From contig NZ_CANMVK010000001.1 in the NCBI RefSeq assembly GCF_947501405.1, positions 744,001-808,000 of the forward strand: a DNA stretch of 64,000 bases, read 5' to 3'. The position numbers were made by a program, and so were the translations under genes. The notes below the pieces were generated by a model. That model saw nothing but the letters and a program-made list of their open reading frames with translations, searched no databases and was not told where the DNA came from. The stretch is from an uncultured Hoeflea sp. GTDB lineage: Bacteria > Pseudomonadota > Alphaproteobacteria > Rhizobiales > Rhizobiaceae. Shown here one piece after another: positions 35,839 through 46,232 of the stretch; the stretch's first letter is position 1, and each line of letters begins with the position of its first letter.

Positions 35839-37079
35839 CACGCGCCGTCTCGCTTGATGTGCAGGTGAAAGCCGCCATAGATCGCCGACCGATCGCGGGC
35901 GCCCAGCGCGCGGCTTTCCTCGGCGCGATAGTCCCATTTGCCGAGAATGCCGTCCGGGACGTGGCCGGGCAATGGTGAGGGCGCGGCCGCCGTGCGATAG
36001 ATCACCCGCGCGCCGGGCCGGGCGGTGCGGGTGATTTCTCCCCACAATTCGGACAATTGCCGGTCGGTCATCCAGTCCTGAGCGTCGAGCAGCACAAAGG
36101 CGTCAACGGACCCTGCCGGGCGCCGGGCAAGCATCGCGGTGATGCTCTCGTTGAGGATTTCGACCCGTGCTGTGTTGCGGCGGACAGCCTCGAAATTCCT
36201 GGGCTCGAGATAGGGCGGCAGGCTCGCAGTCTCGCCGGACTGGTAGCCGCTTCCGAAGGCCTGCCAGGCGAAGTAGTTGTCCTTGAGCGGGAAGCCGCAG
36301 GCAAGGCGTTCGGTGCGGGCGCGCAATGCGCCGATCATGCCATCCTCGGCGTCGCCTGCCAGCGCCTCGTATTGCGCCGGCGGGATGCCGAGGCCGAACA
36401 GCGAGGCGCGCAGCGAGACCAGGTTCCTGAAGCTGCGGCTTTCAAACACCGGTGCGATACGGCGCTCGAAAAACGCCCGTTGCTGATCGACGCTGTTCGT
36501 TTTCAACAGCTCATGCAGATCGACCCGGTAGACCCGGCTTAACAGATGCGCGGTGGATATGAACCGCCCAAGCAGGCCCGTCGAGTAGAAGCCGCGGGTA
36601 AACCTGGCGATGCGGCGGCGGCCGCTCAGGTCGCGCCCATCCCAATAGGCACGGGTCGGTGCGTCGAGATGCGGCCGGATGTGCCGTTGATACAGTGCGA
36701 GATTGGATTTGAGATTGGCGTAGCGAAACATGTTGGCGAAAGCGGTGTGGCCGGAAAGCCGCTCAGCCGCGGTGAGCTTGAGCCTGCCCAGCGCCACATG
36801 GGCAGGTGAGAGATCAACGGCGATCACCTTTGCCGGATTGGCGGTGAGATAGGACAGCACGTTGCAGGAGCCCGAAGCGATTGTTACCAGCGTGTCGGTG
36901 GGCTTGAGGTCGAGCGCCTGCATGTCGACCAGCGGATCCTCCCAGATCTGCGGATAGACCAGACCGCGAAAGGCGCTGGAAAACAGCCGCTCAAGCAGCC
37001 CGGTTCTGGTCAGCGCCTTGTTGCGCACAACGGCGTTTGAGATGCGGTCGCCGATCGCGGGCGTATCAATCATGGTCAT
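35838..37079 (-). CDS. btaA: BtaA, SAM:diacylglycerol 3-amino-3-carboxypropyltransferase
   Basis: This 413-aa DUF3419 protein contains VYPQIWEDPLVDMQALDLKPTDTLVTIASGSCNVLSYL and VIAVDLSPAHVALGRLKL, the SAM-binding core of BtaA, plus FVLLDAQDWMTD later. It moves the 3-amino-3-carboxypropyl group from SAM to diacylglycerol, the first step to phosphorus-free betaine lipid. ATG 37079 lies seven bases after AGGAG. It is 43 bp downstream of plcP on the same strand. Confidence 0.93.
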   Translation of the reverse strand: MTMIDTPAIGDRISNAVVRNKALTRTGLLERLFSSAFRGLVYPQIWEDPLVDMQALDLKPTDTLVTIASGSCNVLSYLTANPAKVIAVDLSPAHVALGRLKLTAAERLSGHTAFANMFRYANLKSNLALYQRHIRPHLDAPTRAYWDGRDLSGRRRIARFTRGFYSTGLLGRFISTAHLLSRVYRVDLHELLKTNSVDQQRAFFERRIAPVFESRSFRNLVSLRASLFGLGIPPAQYEALAGDAEDGMIGALRARTERLACGFPLKDNYFAWQAFGSGYQSGETASLPPYLEPRNFEAVRRNTARVEILNESITAMLARRPAGSVDAFVLLDAQDWMTDRQLSELWGEITRTARPGARVIYRTAAAPSPLPGHVPDGILGKWDYRAEESRALGARDRSAIYGGFHLHIKRDGA

Positions 37080-37122
37080 GGAATTGCTCCTGGGCGCGGG
37101 TTGATCGCGGTGTTGCGGGCTT

Positions 37123-37968
37123 TCAGGCGGCTTCGCCCTGGGGCGCGATTGCGTTTTGGACATCACCGGACCGGGCTGGATTTCCGGGGTCTGCGGCGGC
37201 GGCAATGCGGCGCGACCAGTCGATCAGTTCCAGGCGTCCGTCATGGTGCTCGACAATGGCCGTGCAGCTTTCCACCCAGTCGCCGGTGTTGATGTAGCGG
37301 ATGCCGCCCCGTATCTCGTTGGCGGCGTGGTGGATATGGCCGCAGATCACCCCGTCAGCGCCATGTTTGCGGGCTTCTTCGGCCAGCACTTCCTCGAAAT
37401 CGGAAATGAAACTGACGGCGCTCTTAACCTTGAGCTTGGCCCAGCGCGAGAACGACCAGTAACGCAGGCCCATGAGCTTGCGGCTGCGGTTGTGCCACTT
37501 GTTGGCCCACATCGCCAGGCCGTAGGCGATGTCGCCGAGATGGGCGAGCCAGCGGTGGTTCATCACCACCATGTCGAATTCGTCGCCATGGATGACCAGC
37601 AGGCGGTTGCCGTCGGCGGTTTCGAACAGATCGCGTTCACGCACCTCGATGCCGCCGAAATGAATACCCTGATAGTCGCGCAGCAATTCATCATGATTTC
37701 CGGGCACATAGACGATGCGGGTGCCTTTGCGCGCCTTGCGCAACAGCTTCTGCACCACATCATTGTGGGACTGCGGCCAGTAGAAGCCCTTTCGCTTCAT
37801 CCGCCAGCAATCGATGATATCGCCCACCAGATAGATGGTTGCGGCATCATGCTCGCGTAAAAAGTCGATCAGCAACTCGGCCTGGCAGTCGGGCGTGCCG
37901 AGATGAACATCGGAGAGAAAGATGGTGCGGTAGGATTGGGTCACCGGATCAGCCTGAACCTTGTGCAA
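37123..37968 (-). CDS. plcP: PlcP-type phospholipase C (LpxH-like metallophosphoesterase)
   Basis: This 281-aa calcineurin-like phosphoesterase has TIFLSDVHLGTPDCQ, LVGDIIDCW, VPGNHDELLR, VIHGDEFD and GVICGHIHHAAN. It would be annotated UDP-2,3-diacylglucosamine diphosphatase. However, PlcP of Sinorhizobium, which cuts phosphatidylcholine to diacylglycerol under phosphate limitation, is of this family, and the gene leads plcP-btaA-btaB, so diacylglycerol would feed BtaA directly. Start is TTG 37968 in the track; GTG 37944 is an alternative, and no ATG is available upstream of the first motif. A candidate Pho box lies 33 bp upstream. Confidence 0.78.
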   Translation of the reverse strand: MHKVQADPVTQSYRTIFLSDVHLGTPDCQAELLIDFLREHDAATIYLVGDIIDCWRMKRKGFYWPQSHNDVVQKLLRKARKGTRIVYVPGNHDELLRDYQGIHFGGIEVRERDLFETADGNRLLVIHGDEFDMVVMNHRWLAHLGDIAYGLAMWANKWHNRSRKLMGLRYWSFSRWAKLKVKSAVSFISDFEEVLAEEARKHGADGVICGHIHHAANEIRGGIRYINTGDWVESCTAIVEHHDGRLELIDWSRRIAAAADPGNPARSGDVQNAIAPQGEAA

Positions 37969-38000
37969 TCGTCTTGCTGGCAGGCTTAGACACGATTCCG

Positions 38001-38018
38001 TTTTCAGTTTTGTGACGG
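38001..38018 (-). promoter_or_regulatory. Candidate Pho box upstream of plcP
   Basis: On the minus strand CCGTCAC-AAAA-CTGAAAA fits the 7-4-7 Pho box layout (CTGTCAT-N4-CTGTCAT) with five and four matches. It is modest on its own, but it precedes a lipid-remodelling operon that is PhoB-controlled in related bacteria. Confidence 0.4.
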
Positions 38019-38065
38019 TGCGGGAAAGGTGGGCCCCGCGAAGACCCGGCGCCGGGAGCGGAACG

Positions 38066-38797
38066 TCAGGGATCGCCGCCGATCATCAGTTCCACCCGGT
38101 CGGCGGCGAAACGGGATTGGCCGTAGCTTAATGGCCGGGCCTGCTCATCGACATCCACCGAGCGGGTCACCAGCACGATGGCGCCGGGCGACAGGCCGAG
38201 CAGATCGAGATCCTCCGGGCTGGCGTGCCGCGCTTCCACCGCCGTGGACTGACGGGTGTAGTCGTCCACACCGTAGCGGGCAAGTGCTGCGGTGATCGAA
38301 CCGGTCCCGGCGTAGATGGCGCCGATCCCTTCAAACCGCCCGGCGTCGAGCCAGGAGGTTGCCGCTGACACCGCTACGCCATCGGCTGAGGATAGTGTCG
38401 CCAGGCGGATGACCATCGACCCCGGCGGGAGCGCCAGAGCATCGCTGACTTCCTTCGGGGCGTGTATGATTTGCTCGGAAAGCAATCGTCCCGAACGGCT
38501 GCGGATCTGGCCCGCGAGACCGGAGGAAAAGCGGGTCCGCGAGCCGATCGGATAGCGCAGGCGTTTGCGGTCATTGAGAAATGTGCCGCGCCCTTGCTCG
38601 GCGCGAAGGATGCCTTCCTTCTCCAGTGCCGAAATCGCCGCGCGCACTGTGTGGCGGTTGACGCCGAATCGGCTCGCCAGCTCGGCCTCGGCGGGCAGGC
38701 GGTCATTGGCGGCAAGGTCGGTCAGTACCGATTGCCGGATCTGGTCGGCGACCTGACGCCACAGCGCTATTCCGGTTCGGCGTTGCAGCGTTTTCAC
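38066..38797 (-). CDS. phnF: PhnF, GntR/HutC-family regulator of phosphonate genes
   Basis: This 243-aa regulator has an N-terminal wHTH (RLPAEAELASRFGVNRHTVRAAISALEKEGILRAEQGRGTFL) and a UTRA effector domain. It matches PhnF of C-P lyase loci. Start is GTG 38797 after GGGAG. Divergent from phnG, with a GntR-type operator between, so it probably represses phnGHIJKL and itself. Confidence 0.9.
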   Translation of the reverse strand: MKTLQRRTGIALWRQVADQIRQSVLTDLAANDRLPAEAELASRFGVNRHTVRAAISALEKEGILRAEQGRGTFLNDRKRLRYPIGSRTRFSSGLAGQIRSRSGRLLSEQIIHAPKEVSDALALPPGSMVIRLATLSSADGVAVSAATSWLDAGRFEGIGAIYAGTGSITAALARYGVDDYTRQSTAVEARHASPEDLDLLGLSPGAIVLVTRSVDVDEQARPLSYGQSRFAADRVELMIGGDP

Positions 38798-38813
38798 CGG
38801 TTTTGCTCCCTTC

Positions 38814-38831
38814 GTGTCACAGCCTCGTCAT
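38814..38831 (+). promoter_or_regulatory. Candidate Pho box upstream of phnG
   Basis: GTGTCAC-AGCC-TCGTCAT fits the 7-4-7 Pho box with five of seven matches in each half. It is 68 bp upstream of the phnG start, a normal distance, and on the phnG strand. PhoB activation with PhnF repression would give dual control. Confidence 0.45.
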
Positions 38832-38864
38832 ATCGGCGGTTTAGGTGTATCGTAAATCATTTGG

Positions 38865-38884
38865 TTGTCTAGATAAATAGACAA
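38865..38884. promoter_or_regulatory. PhnF operator in phnF-phnG intergenic region
   Basis: TTGTCTA-GATAAA-TAGACAA is a perfect seven-base-arm palindrome. The half site GTCTA/TAGAC is that of HutC-type GntR regulators. It ends 14 bases before the phnG start and overlaps the start-proximal leader, so a bound PhnF would block transcription. Confidence 0.7.
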
Positions 38885-38898
38885 ATAAGGAGACAGTT

Positions 38899-39381
38899 AT
38901 GAACTCTTCCGCATCCAGACAGAACGGAGCGGACGGCGCGCAAGATCCCGACCGGCAGCGGCGGTTGTCTGTGCTTGCCAAGGCGCCGGCGGAAACACTC
39001 CTGTCGCGCTGGGCGGTGTTGCGGCTTGATCCGCCGGTCGATGTGTTGCGCGGGCCCGAGTCCGGTCTGGTCGCTCTTCAGGGCCGGATGGGCGGCGGCG
39101 GGCAGCCATTCCATGTGGGCGAGATGTCGGCCACCCGGGTGACGGTCCGGCTTGGCTCGGGCCATGTCGGCCACGCGTTGATTGCCGGGCGCGATGCCCG
39201 CAAGGCGAAGCTGGTGGCGGTGATCGACGCCCTGGCGCTCGATCCGGTGCATGCCGAAGCAATCGAACGCAAAATCGTCGCGCCGCTTGAGGCCGAAGCG
39301 CAGCAGGCCGACGCCGCGCTGCGCGCCGAGACAGCCGCGACCAAGGTCAATTTCTTCACCATGGTCAGGGGAGAGGACTGA
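38899..39381 (+). CDS. phnG: PhnG, C-P lyase core subunit
   Basis: This 160-aa subunit of the PhnGHIJ complex is recognised by RWAVLRLDPPVDVLRGPESGLVALQGRMGGGGQPFHVGEMSATRVTVRL and GRDARKAKLVAVIDAL. PhnGHIJ with PhnM converts phosphonate and ATP to ribose triphosphate phosphonates and then cleaves the C-P bond. ATG 38899 follows AAGGAG. It overlaps phnH by one base (TGATG). Confidence 0.94.
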   Translation: MNSSASRQNGADGAQDPDRQRRLSVLAKAPAETLLSRWAVLRLDPPVDVLRGPESGLVALQGRMGGGGQPFHVGEMSATRVTVRLGSGHVGHALIAGRDARKAKLVAVIDALALDPVHAEAIERKIVAPLEAEAQQADAALRAETAATKVNFFTMVRGED

Positions 39382-40001
39382 TGCAGGCTGCAACATCTCA
39401 CTCGATTGCCTATCAGGGTGAGTTTTCCGATCCGGTGCGCGGCGCCCAGAGCGTGTTTCGCGCCGTGATGGACGCCACGGCGCGGCCGGGATCGATCCAT
39501 CAGCTGGCCGATCTGTGCACGCCGCCGGCGCCGCTGACCGCTTCGGCTGCCGCGATTATCGCCACCTTGGCCGATGCTGAAACGCCGGTCTGGCTCGATT
39601 CAGCGCTGGCTCGGTCCGAGGCGGTTCGCGACTGGATCGTGTTCCATACCGGCGCGCCGGTTACCGTGCATCAGGACGAGGCGAGTTTTGCATTGGTGGC
39701 TGCCCCGCAGAGCCTTGCGGCGCTGAACGGGTTTTCGCTGGGCACCCAGGAATATCCCGACCGTTCGACCACGCTGATCCTGCAGGTATCGGATCTGACG
39801 AAAGGCGCGGCGCTGGTGCTCGAAGGGCCGGGCGTCAATGGCACGGCATCGATCGCGCCTTCGCCAATGCCGCTGCATTTTGCCGCGCAGTGGCGCGACA
39901 ACCGGGCCGGATTTCCGCGCGGTGTTGATTTGATCCTGGCCGGACCAGGGTGTGTGGCGGCTTTGCCGCGCACCACCCGCCTTGCTCAACGGGAGGCATA
40001 A
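39381..40001 (+). CDS. phnH: PhnH, C-P lyase core subunit
   Basis: This 206-aa PLP-transferase-fold subunit (GEFSDPVRGAQSVFRAVMDATARPGSIHQL, GTQEYPDRSTTLILQV, GPGVNG) forms the PhnGHIJ core by binding PhnI/PhnJ. It is an accessory scaffold without catalytic lysine. Coupled to phnG; phnI starts two bases after its stop. Confidence 0.94.
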   Translation: MQAATSHSIAYQGEFSDPVRGAQSVFRAVMDATARPGSIHQLADLCTPPAPLTASAAAIIATLADAETPVWLDSALARSEAVRDWIVFHTGAPVTVHQDEASFALVAAPQSLAALNGFSLGTQEYPDRSTTLILQVSDLTKGAALVLEGPGVNGTASIAPSPMPLHFAAQWRDNRAGFPRGVDLILAGPGCVAALPRTTRLAQREA

Positions 40002-40003
40002 AT

Positions 40004-41122
40004 ATGTATGTCGCTGTCAAGGGTGGCGAAGCCGCCATCGCCAATGCACACAAGCTGCTCGCCGCCCGGCGGCGCGGCGACCGGCAGGTCCCGGCACTGA
40101 CGCTTGAACAGATTGCCGGGCAATTGGCGCTTGCCGTTGACCGGGTGATGGGCGAGGGATCGCTCTACGATCCCGAACTCGCCGCACTCGCGGTCAAGCA
40201 GGCGCGGGGCGACCTGATCGAGGCCGTGTTTTTGTTGCGCGCCTATCGCACGACGCTGCCGCGGTTCGGACACTCGGAGCCGGTCGATACCGGTAAAATG
40301 GTCGTAGAACGGCGGATCTCGGCGGTTTACAAGGACCTGCCGGGCGGGCAGTTGCTGGGCCCGACCTTTGATTACACCCACCGGCTGCTGGACCCGGATC
40401 TGGCCGGCGATCAGCCGTGCGAACCGCCGGCTGCCGAGACAGACAGCGGCGAGCCAATCACCCGGGTGTCGGATATTTTGAGCAGCGAAGGGCTGATCGA
40501 GGACGACCCGGTCAGCGACCCTTCGGCGCCGGTGGCCGACATCACCCGCAACCCCACCGAATATCCGATGGGGCGTGACGGCCGGCTGCAAACGCTGGCG
40601 CGCGGCGATGAGGGATTTCTGCTGGCGCTCGCCTATTCGACCCAGCGCGGCTATGCCCGCAGCCATCCCTTTGTGGGCGAAATCCGCATTGGCGAGGTCG
40701 ATGTCGAGGTGATGATGCCCGAACTGGGGTTTGCCGTGACGATTGGCCGGATCAAGCTGACCGAATGCCAGATGGTCAACCAGTTCAAGGGATCGTCCAA
40801 GGCACCGCCGCAGTTTACCCGTGGCTATGGTCTGGTCTTCGGCCAGGCCGAGCGCAAGGCGATGGCGATGTCGCTGTGTGACCGGGCGCTCAGGGCCACA
40901 GAGCTGGGCGAGGACATCGTTGCGCCTGCGCAGGACGAGGAATTCGTGCTGTCGCATTGCGACAATGTGCAGGCGACCGGCTTTGTCGAACATCTCAAAC
41001 TGCCGCATTACGTGGATTTTCAGGCCGAGCTCGATCTGGTGCGGCGCATGCGTGCCGAGCATGCGGCGCGGGAGGATGCGGATGGGTTTCAGACTGGCGA
41101 CACACGGGAGGCTGCGGAATGA
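40004..41122 (+). CDS. phnI: PhnI, nucleosidase subunit of C-P lyase
   Basis: This 372-aa subunit begins MYVAVKGGEAAIANAHKLLAARRRGDR and has YDPELAALAVKQARGDLIEAVFLLRAYR and RSHPFVGEIRIG. PhnI swaps adenine of ATP (or guanine of GTP) for phosphonate at the ribose anomeric carbon. ATG 40004 is behind GGGAGG; the track start at 39950 lies inside phnH. Confidence 0.94.
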   Translation: MYVAVKGGEAAIANAHKLLAARRRGDRQVPALTLEQIAGQLALAVDRVMGEGSLYDPELAALAVKQARGDLIEAVFLLRAYRTTLPRFGHSEPVDTGKMVVERRISAVYKDLPGGQLLGPTFDYTHRLLDPDLAGDQPCEPPAAETDSGEPITRVSDILSSEGLIEDDPVSDPSAPVADITRNPTEYPMGRDGRLQTLARGDEGFLLALAYSTQRGYARSHPFVGEIRIGEVDVEVMMPELGFAVTIGRIKLTECQMVNQFKGSSKAPPQFTRGYGLVFGQAERKAMAMSLCDRALRATELGEDIVAPAQDEEFVLSHCDNVQATGFVEHLKLPHYVDFQAELDLVRRMRAEHAAREDADGFQTGDTREAAE

Positions 41123-42057
41123 CGGCGCTTGCGGATATGACGGATACCGGGAAACTGGCGACTTACAATTTCGCCTATCTCGATGAGCAGACCAAGCGGA
41201 TGATCCGCCGGGCGATCCTCAAGGGCATCGCCATTCCCGGTTACCAGGTGCCCTTTGCCAGCCGCGAGATGCCGATGCCCTATGGCTGGGGCACCGGCGG
41301 CGTGCAGGTGACCGCGGCGATTATCGGGCCCGACGACGTGCTCAAGGTGATCGACCAGGGTGCCGACGACACCACCAACGCTGTGTCGATCCGGGCGTTC
41401 TTTGCCAAGACCGCAGGCGTTGAAACCACCACTGCTACGGCGGAAGCCTCTATCATCCAGACCCGGCACCGGATCCCCGAAATGCCGCTCACCGAAGGCC
41501 AGGTGCTGGTCTATCAGGTGCCGATCCCGGAGCCGCTGAGGTTCCTCGAGCCGCGCGAGACCGAGACCCGCAAGATGCATGCGCTGGAAGAATATGGCCT
41601 GATGCATGTCAAGCTCTATGAGGACATCGCCCGCAACGGCCATATCGCCACCACCTACGCCTATCCGGTCAAGGTCGAGGGCCGTTACGTGATGGACCCG
41701 TCGCCGACGCCGAAATTCGACAATCCGAAAATGCACCGCTCCGAGGCGCTGCAACTGTTTGGCGCCGGCCGCGAAAAGCGGATTTACGCGATCCCGCCGC
41801 ACACCGAGGTGGTCAGTCTGGATTTTGAGGATCATCCCTTCGAGGTGCAGCATTTCGATCAACCCTGCGCCCTGTGCGGCGGTGAGCAGGTCTATCTCGA
41901 CGAGGTGGTGCTCGATGACCGGGGAGGACGCATGTTCGTGTGTTCGGACACCGATCATTGCGAAAACCGCTGCGCGGCGGGCCATCGCGGCGAACTGGCC
42001 GGCGACGATCTGTTTGACGGCAAGGACAAGGGCGTAGAGACGGAGGCTTCGACATGA
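41119..42057 (+). CDS. phnJ: PhnJ, radical SAM C-P lyase
   Basis: This 312-aa catalytic subunit has [4Fe-4S] and radical cysteines Cys250-x2-Cys253-x21-Cys275-x5-Cys281, the spacing of E. coli PhnJ, and the glycine-radical region near KGIAIPGYQVP. It cleaves 5-phosphoribosyl-1-phosphonate to alkane and the 1,2-cyclic phosphate. Starts in the phnI stop (ATGA) and overlaps phnK likewise. Confidence 0.95.
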   Translation: MTALADMTDTGKLATYNFAYLDEQTKRMIRRAILKGIAIPGYQVPFASREMPMPYGWGTGGVQVTAAIIGPDDVLKVIDQGADDTTNAVSIRAFFAKTAGVETTTATAEASIIQTRHRIPEMPLTEGQVLVYQVPIPEPLRFLEPRETETRKMHALEEYGLMHVKLYEDIARNGHIATTYAYPVKVEGRYVMDPSPTPKFDNPKMHRSEALQLFGAGREKRIYAIPPHTEVVSLDFEDHPFEVQHFDQPCALCGGEQVYLDEVVLDDRGGRMFVCSDTDHCENRCAAGHRGELAGDDLFDGKDKGVETEAST

Positions 42058-42878
42058 GTACTGCCGAGCTGATGGAAACGGTACAGCCGGGCGTTGACGA
42101 TCAGGCCGAAGCCGCCCTTTTGAAGGTCGAGGGTCTCACCCGGGTCTATGGCGACCGCATCGGCTGCGCCGATGTGAGTTTTTCGGTCTGGCCCGGCGAG
42201 GTGCTGGCGATTGTGGGCGAATCCGGCTCCGGCAAGACCACGCTGCTCAACTGCATCTCGTCGCGGCTGACGCCCACCTGCGGGACGGTTCACTACAGGA
42301 GCGGTGACGGGGTGAGCTCCGACATCTTCAAGATGAGTGAGGCTAACCGGCGGCGCCTGATGCGCACCGACTGGGGATTTGTGCATCAAAACCCGATTGA
42401 CGGTTTGCGGATGACAGTGTCGGCCGGCGCCAATGTCGGCGAACGGCTGATGGCGGTGGGCGACCGGCACTATGGCAATATCCGCCAGACAGCCATTGAA
42501 TGGCTGGGCCGGGTGGAAATCGACGCCGACCGTATCGATGACCAGCCGCGCGCCTTTTCGGGCGGCATGCGCCAGCGGCTGCAGATCGCTCGCAATCTGG
42601 TCACCGGGCCGCGGCTGGTGTTCATGGACGAGCCCACCGGGGGGCTGGATGTGTCGGTGCAGGCGCGATTGCTTGATCTGCTGCGCGGACTGGTTTCCGA
42701 TCTGGGGCTGGCGGTGATTGTCGTCACCCACGATCTGGCCGTGGCCAGGCTGTTGTCGGACCGGATGATTGTGATGAAGCAGGGAAGGGTGATCGAGGCC
42801 GGGTTGACCGACCGGCTGCTTGATGACCCGCGGGCGCCCTACACCCAGCTTCTGGTTTCCTCGATCCTGCAGGTATGA
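42054..42878 (+). CDS. phnK: PhnK, ABC-type ATPase of C-P lyase
   Basis: This 274-aa ATPase has GESGSGKTT, FSGGMRQRLQIARNL and LVFMDEPTGGLD. PhnK binds the PhnGHIJ core, and ATP hydrolysis is needed for C-P lyase turnover; it is not a transporter subunit. It has a 20-residue N-terminal leader before the ABC fold. Coupled to phnJ by ATGA. Confidence 0.94.
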   Translation: MSTAELMETVQPGVDDQAEAALLKVEGLTRVYGDRIGCADVSFSVWPGEVLAIVGESGSGKTTLLNCISSRLTPTCGTVHYRSGDGVSSDIFKMSEANRRRLMRTDWGFVHQNPIDGLRMTVSAGANVGERLMAVGDRHYGNIRQTAIEWLGRVEIDADRIDDQPRAFSGGMRQRLQIARNLVTGPRLVFMDEPTGGLDVSVQARLLDLLRGLVSDLGLAVIVVTHDLAVARLLSDRMIVMKQGRVIEAGLTDRLLDDPRAPYTQLLVSSILQV

Positions 42879-42882
42879 ACCC

Positions 42883-43586
42883 ATGAACACCTTTCTCGTT
42901 GCATCAGACGTGCGCAAAACCTTCGTGATGCATATGCGCGGCGGTGTCGAATTGCCGGTGGTCGCCAATGTCAGCTTTTCACTGGAAGCGGGGCGTTGCG
43001 CGGTGCTTGGCGGCCCGTCGGGCATCGGCAAGAGCTCGATCCTGAAAATGCTCTACGGCAATTATGGCTGCGATGGCGGACAGATCCTGGTTAGCCATCG
43101 TGGCCGCCATGTCGACATTGTCTCGGCGGACCCGCGCAAGGTGCTGGAAATCCGGCGCGACACGATCGGGTATGTCAGCCAGTTCCTGCGCGCCATGCCA
43201 CGGGTGCCGGCGCTTGATGTCGCGGCCGAACCGCTGATGATCCGCGGCGTGGGGCGAGAGACCGCGCATGCAAAGGCGCAAAGCCTGTTTGCCCGGCTCA
43301 ATCTGCCCGAACGGCTGTGGTCACTTCCGCCGGCAACGTTTTCGGGCGGTGAACAGCAGCGCGTCAACATTGCGCGCGGTTTCATCACCGACCATCCGGT
43401 GCTGTTGCTCGATGAGCCGACAGCCTCGCTGGATGCGGCCAACCGCGAGGTGGTGACGGAACTGATCACTGAAAAGAAAGCCGCGGGCGTCGCGCTGCTT
43501 GGCATTTTTCATGATCATGACGTGCGCCGGGCGGTTGCAGACCAGATCATCGATGTCTCGGCTTTCGCTGCCGGCAAATCAGCCGC

Positions 43587-43590
<4 letters not shown>
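42883..43590 (+). CDS. phnL: PhnL, ABC-type ATPase of C-P lyase
   Basis: This 235-aa ATPase has GPSGIGKSS, FSGGEQQRVNIARGF and LLLDEPTASLD. PhnL is required for phosphonate use and binds PhnK on the core complex. ATG 42883 is four bases after the phnK stop; the track start at 42820 is inside phnK. Overlaps the next gene by ATGA. Confidence 0.93.
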
Positions 43591-45110
<1,520 letters not shown>

Positions 45111-45201
45111 GCATGCGCAGCGCCTGATTGCAAGGCCCAAATCTGGTCGGTTCGCCAGGCTTTTGACCGCTTCGGGCGTCCGGCTGTGGATCGTTACATT
45201 C

Positions 45202-45230
45202 CTGACATCAAACCGACATCGCAGCTTCAT
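45202..45230 (+). promoter_or_regulatory. Pho box with three 11-bp-phased repeats upstream of phnC
   Basis: CTGACAT (45202), CCGACAT (45213) and GCTTCAT (45224) follow one another at exact 11-bp steps, matching the PhoB repeat CTGTCAT at six, five and four positions. A still weaker unit, TCGTTAC, lies one step upstream (45191). It ends 65 bp before phnC and fits PhoB activation. Confidence 0.65.
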
Positions 45231-45294
45231 AAGGCTCCGCTAGTGCAATCCTCGAAGATCACGGGAACCGCCGCGATACCAGAGGATTTCAATC

Positions 45295-46176
45295 ATGCTT
45301 GAACTCACCGATGTCACTCGCCGGTTTGGCGCCAACACCGCCGTGGACGCTGTGACGCTGTCCATTCCCGAGGGTCAGATGGTGGGCGTGATCGGCCGCT
45401 CCGGAGCGGGAAAATCGACGCTTTTGAGAATGATCAACCGCTTGACCAGTCCGAGCGGCGGCGAGATCCGCTTCAAGGGCAAAACCGTCTCGGGGCTCAG
45501 CGGCCCGGCCCTGCGCACCTGGCAGCGCGATTGCGCGATGATCTTTCAGCAGTTCAATCTGGTTCCGCGGCTTGATGTGCTGACCAATGTGCTTTTGGGC
45601 CGGCTCAATCACCGTTCCACAGTACTTAACATTCTCAACGTCTTCACGGTCCAGGAGCGCGCCAATGCGATTGCCGCGCTGGAACGGCTGGGAATCGCCC
45701 AGACCGCCCTGCAGATGGCGGGAACGTTGTCGGGCGGGCAGCAGCAGCGGGTGGCGATCGCCCGGGCGCTGATGCAGTCGCCCTCGATGATCCTAGCCGA
45801 CGAACCCATCGCCTCGCTCGATCCGCTCAACGCCCAGATCGTGATGGATGCACTCAAGGACATCAACCGGCGCGAAGGCATCACGGTGCTTACAAATCTG
45901 CACACGCTCGACACCGCGCGCGCCTATTGCGAGCGGGTTATCGGCATGGCCGCGGGCAAGGTGGTGTTTGATGGACCTCCCGATGAACTGACCAGCGAAA
46001 CCGTGCGGATGATCTATGGCGCCTCCGATGACGGCGCGGAGATTTCCGAGAGCATCACCTCGACCTCGATTTCCACGCCGCGCCCGGTTGTGCCGGTGAA
46101 ATCCCAATCCACCGGTCCGCTGCAGCCGGCGCTTCGCGTCCAACCTGCCGCTTCCGGGGTCGCCTTGCCGGCGTGA
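45295..46176 (+). CDS. phnC: PhnC, phosphonate ABC transporter ATPase
   Basis: This 293-aa ATPase has [32 protein letters not shown] and [13 protein letters not shown]. It also has the PhnC-specific [16 protein letters not shown]. The last about 45 residues form a Ser/Thr/Pro-rich tail ([18 protein letters not shown]) beyond the usual PhnC end. It powers phosphonate import with PhnD and PhnE1/E2. Confidence 0.95.
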   Translation: MLELTDVTRRFGANTAVDAVTLSIPEGQMVGVIGRSGAGKSTLLRMINRLTSPSGGEIRFKGKTVSGLSGPALRTWQRDCAMIFQQFNLVPRLDVLTNVLLGRLNHRSTVLNILNVFTVQERANAIAALERLGIAQTALQMAGTLSGGQQQRVAIARALMQSPSMILADEPIASLDPLNAQIVMDALKDINRREGITVLTNLHTLDTARAYCERVIGMAAGKVVFDGPPDELTSETVRMIYGASDDGAEISESITSTSISTPRPVVPVKSQSTGPLQPALRVQPAASGVALPA

Positions 46177-46232
46177 CAGGCCAAACCCACGGACAAGCCG
46201 GCATGCCGCCGGTCCGAACCAGGAGCAGATCC

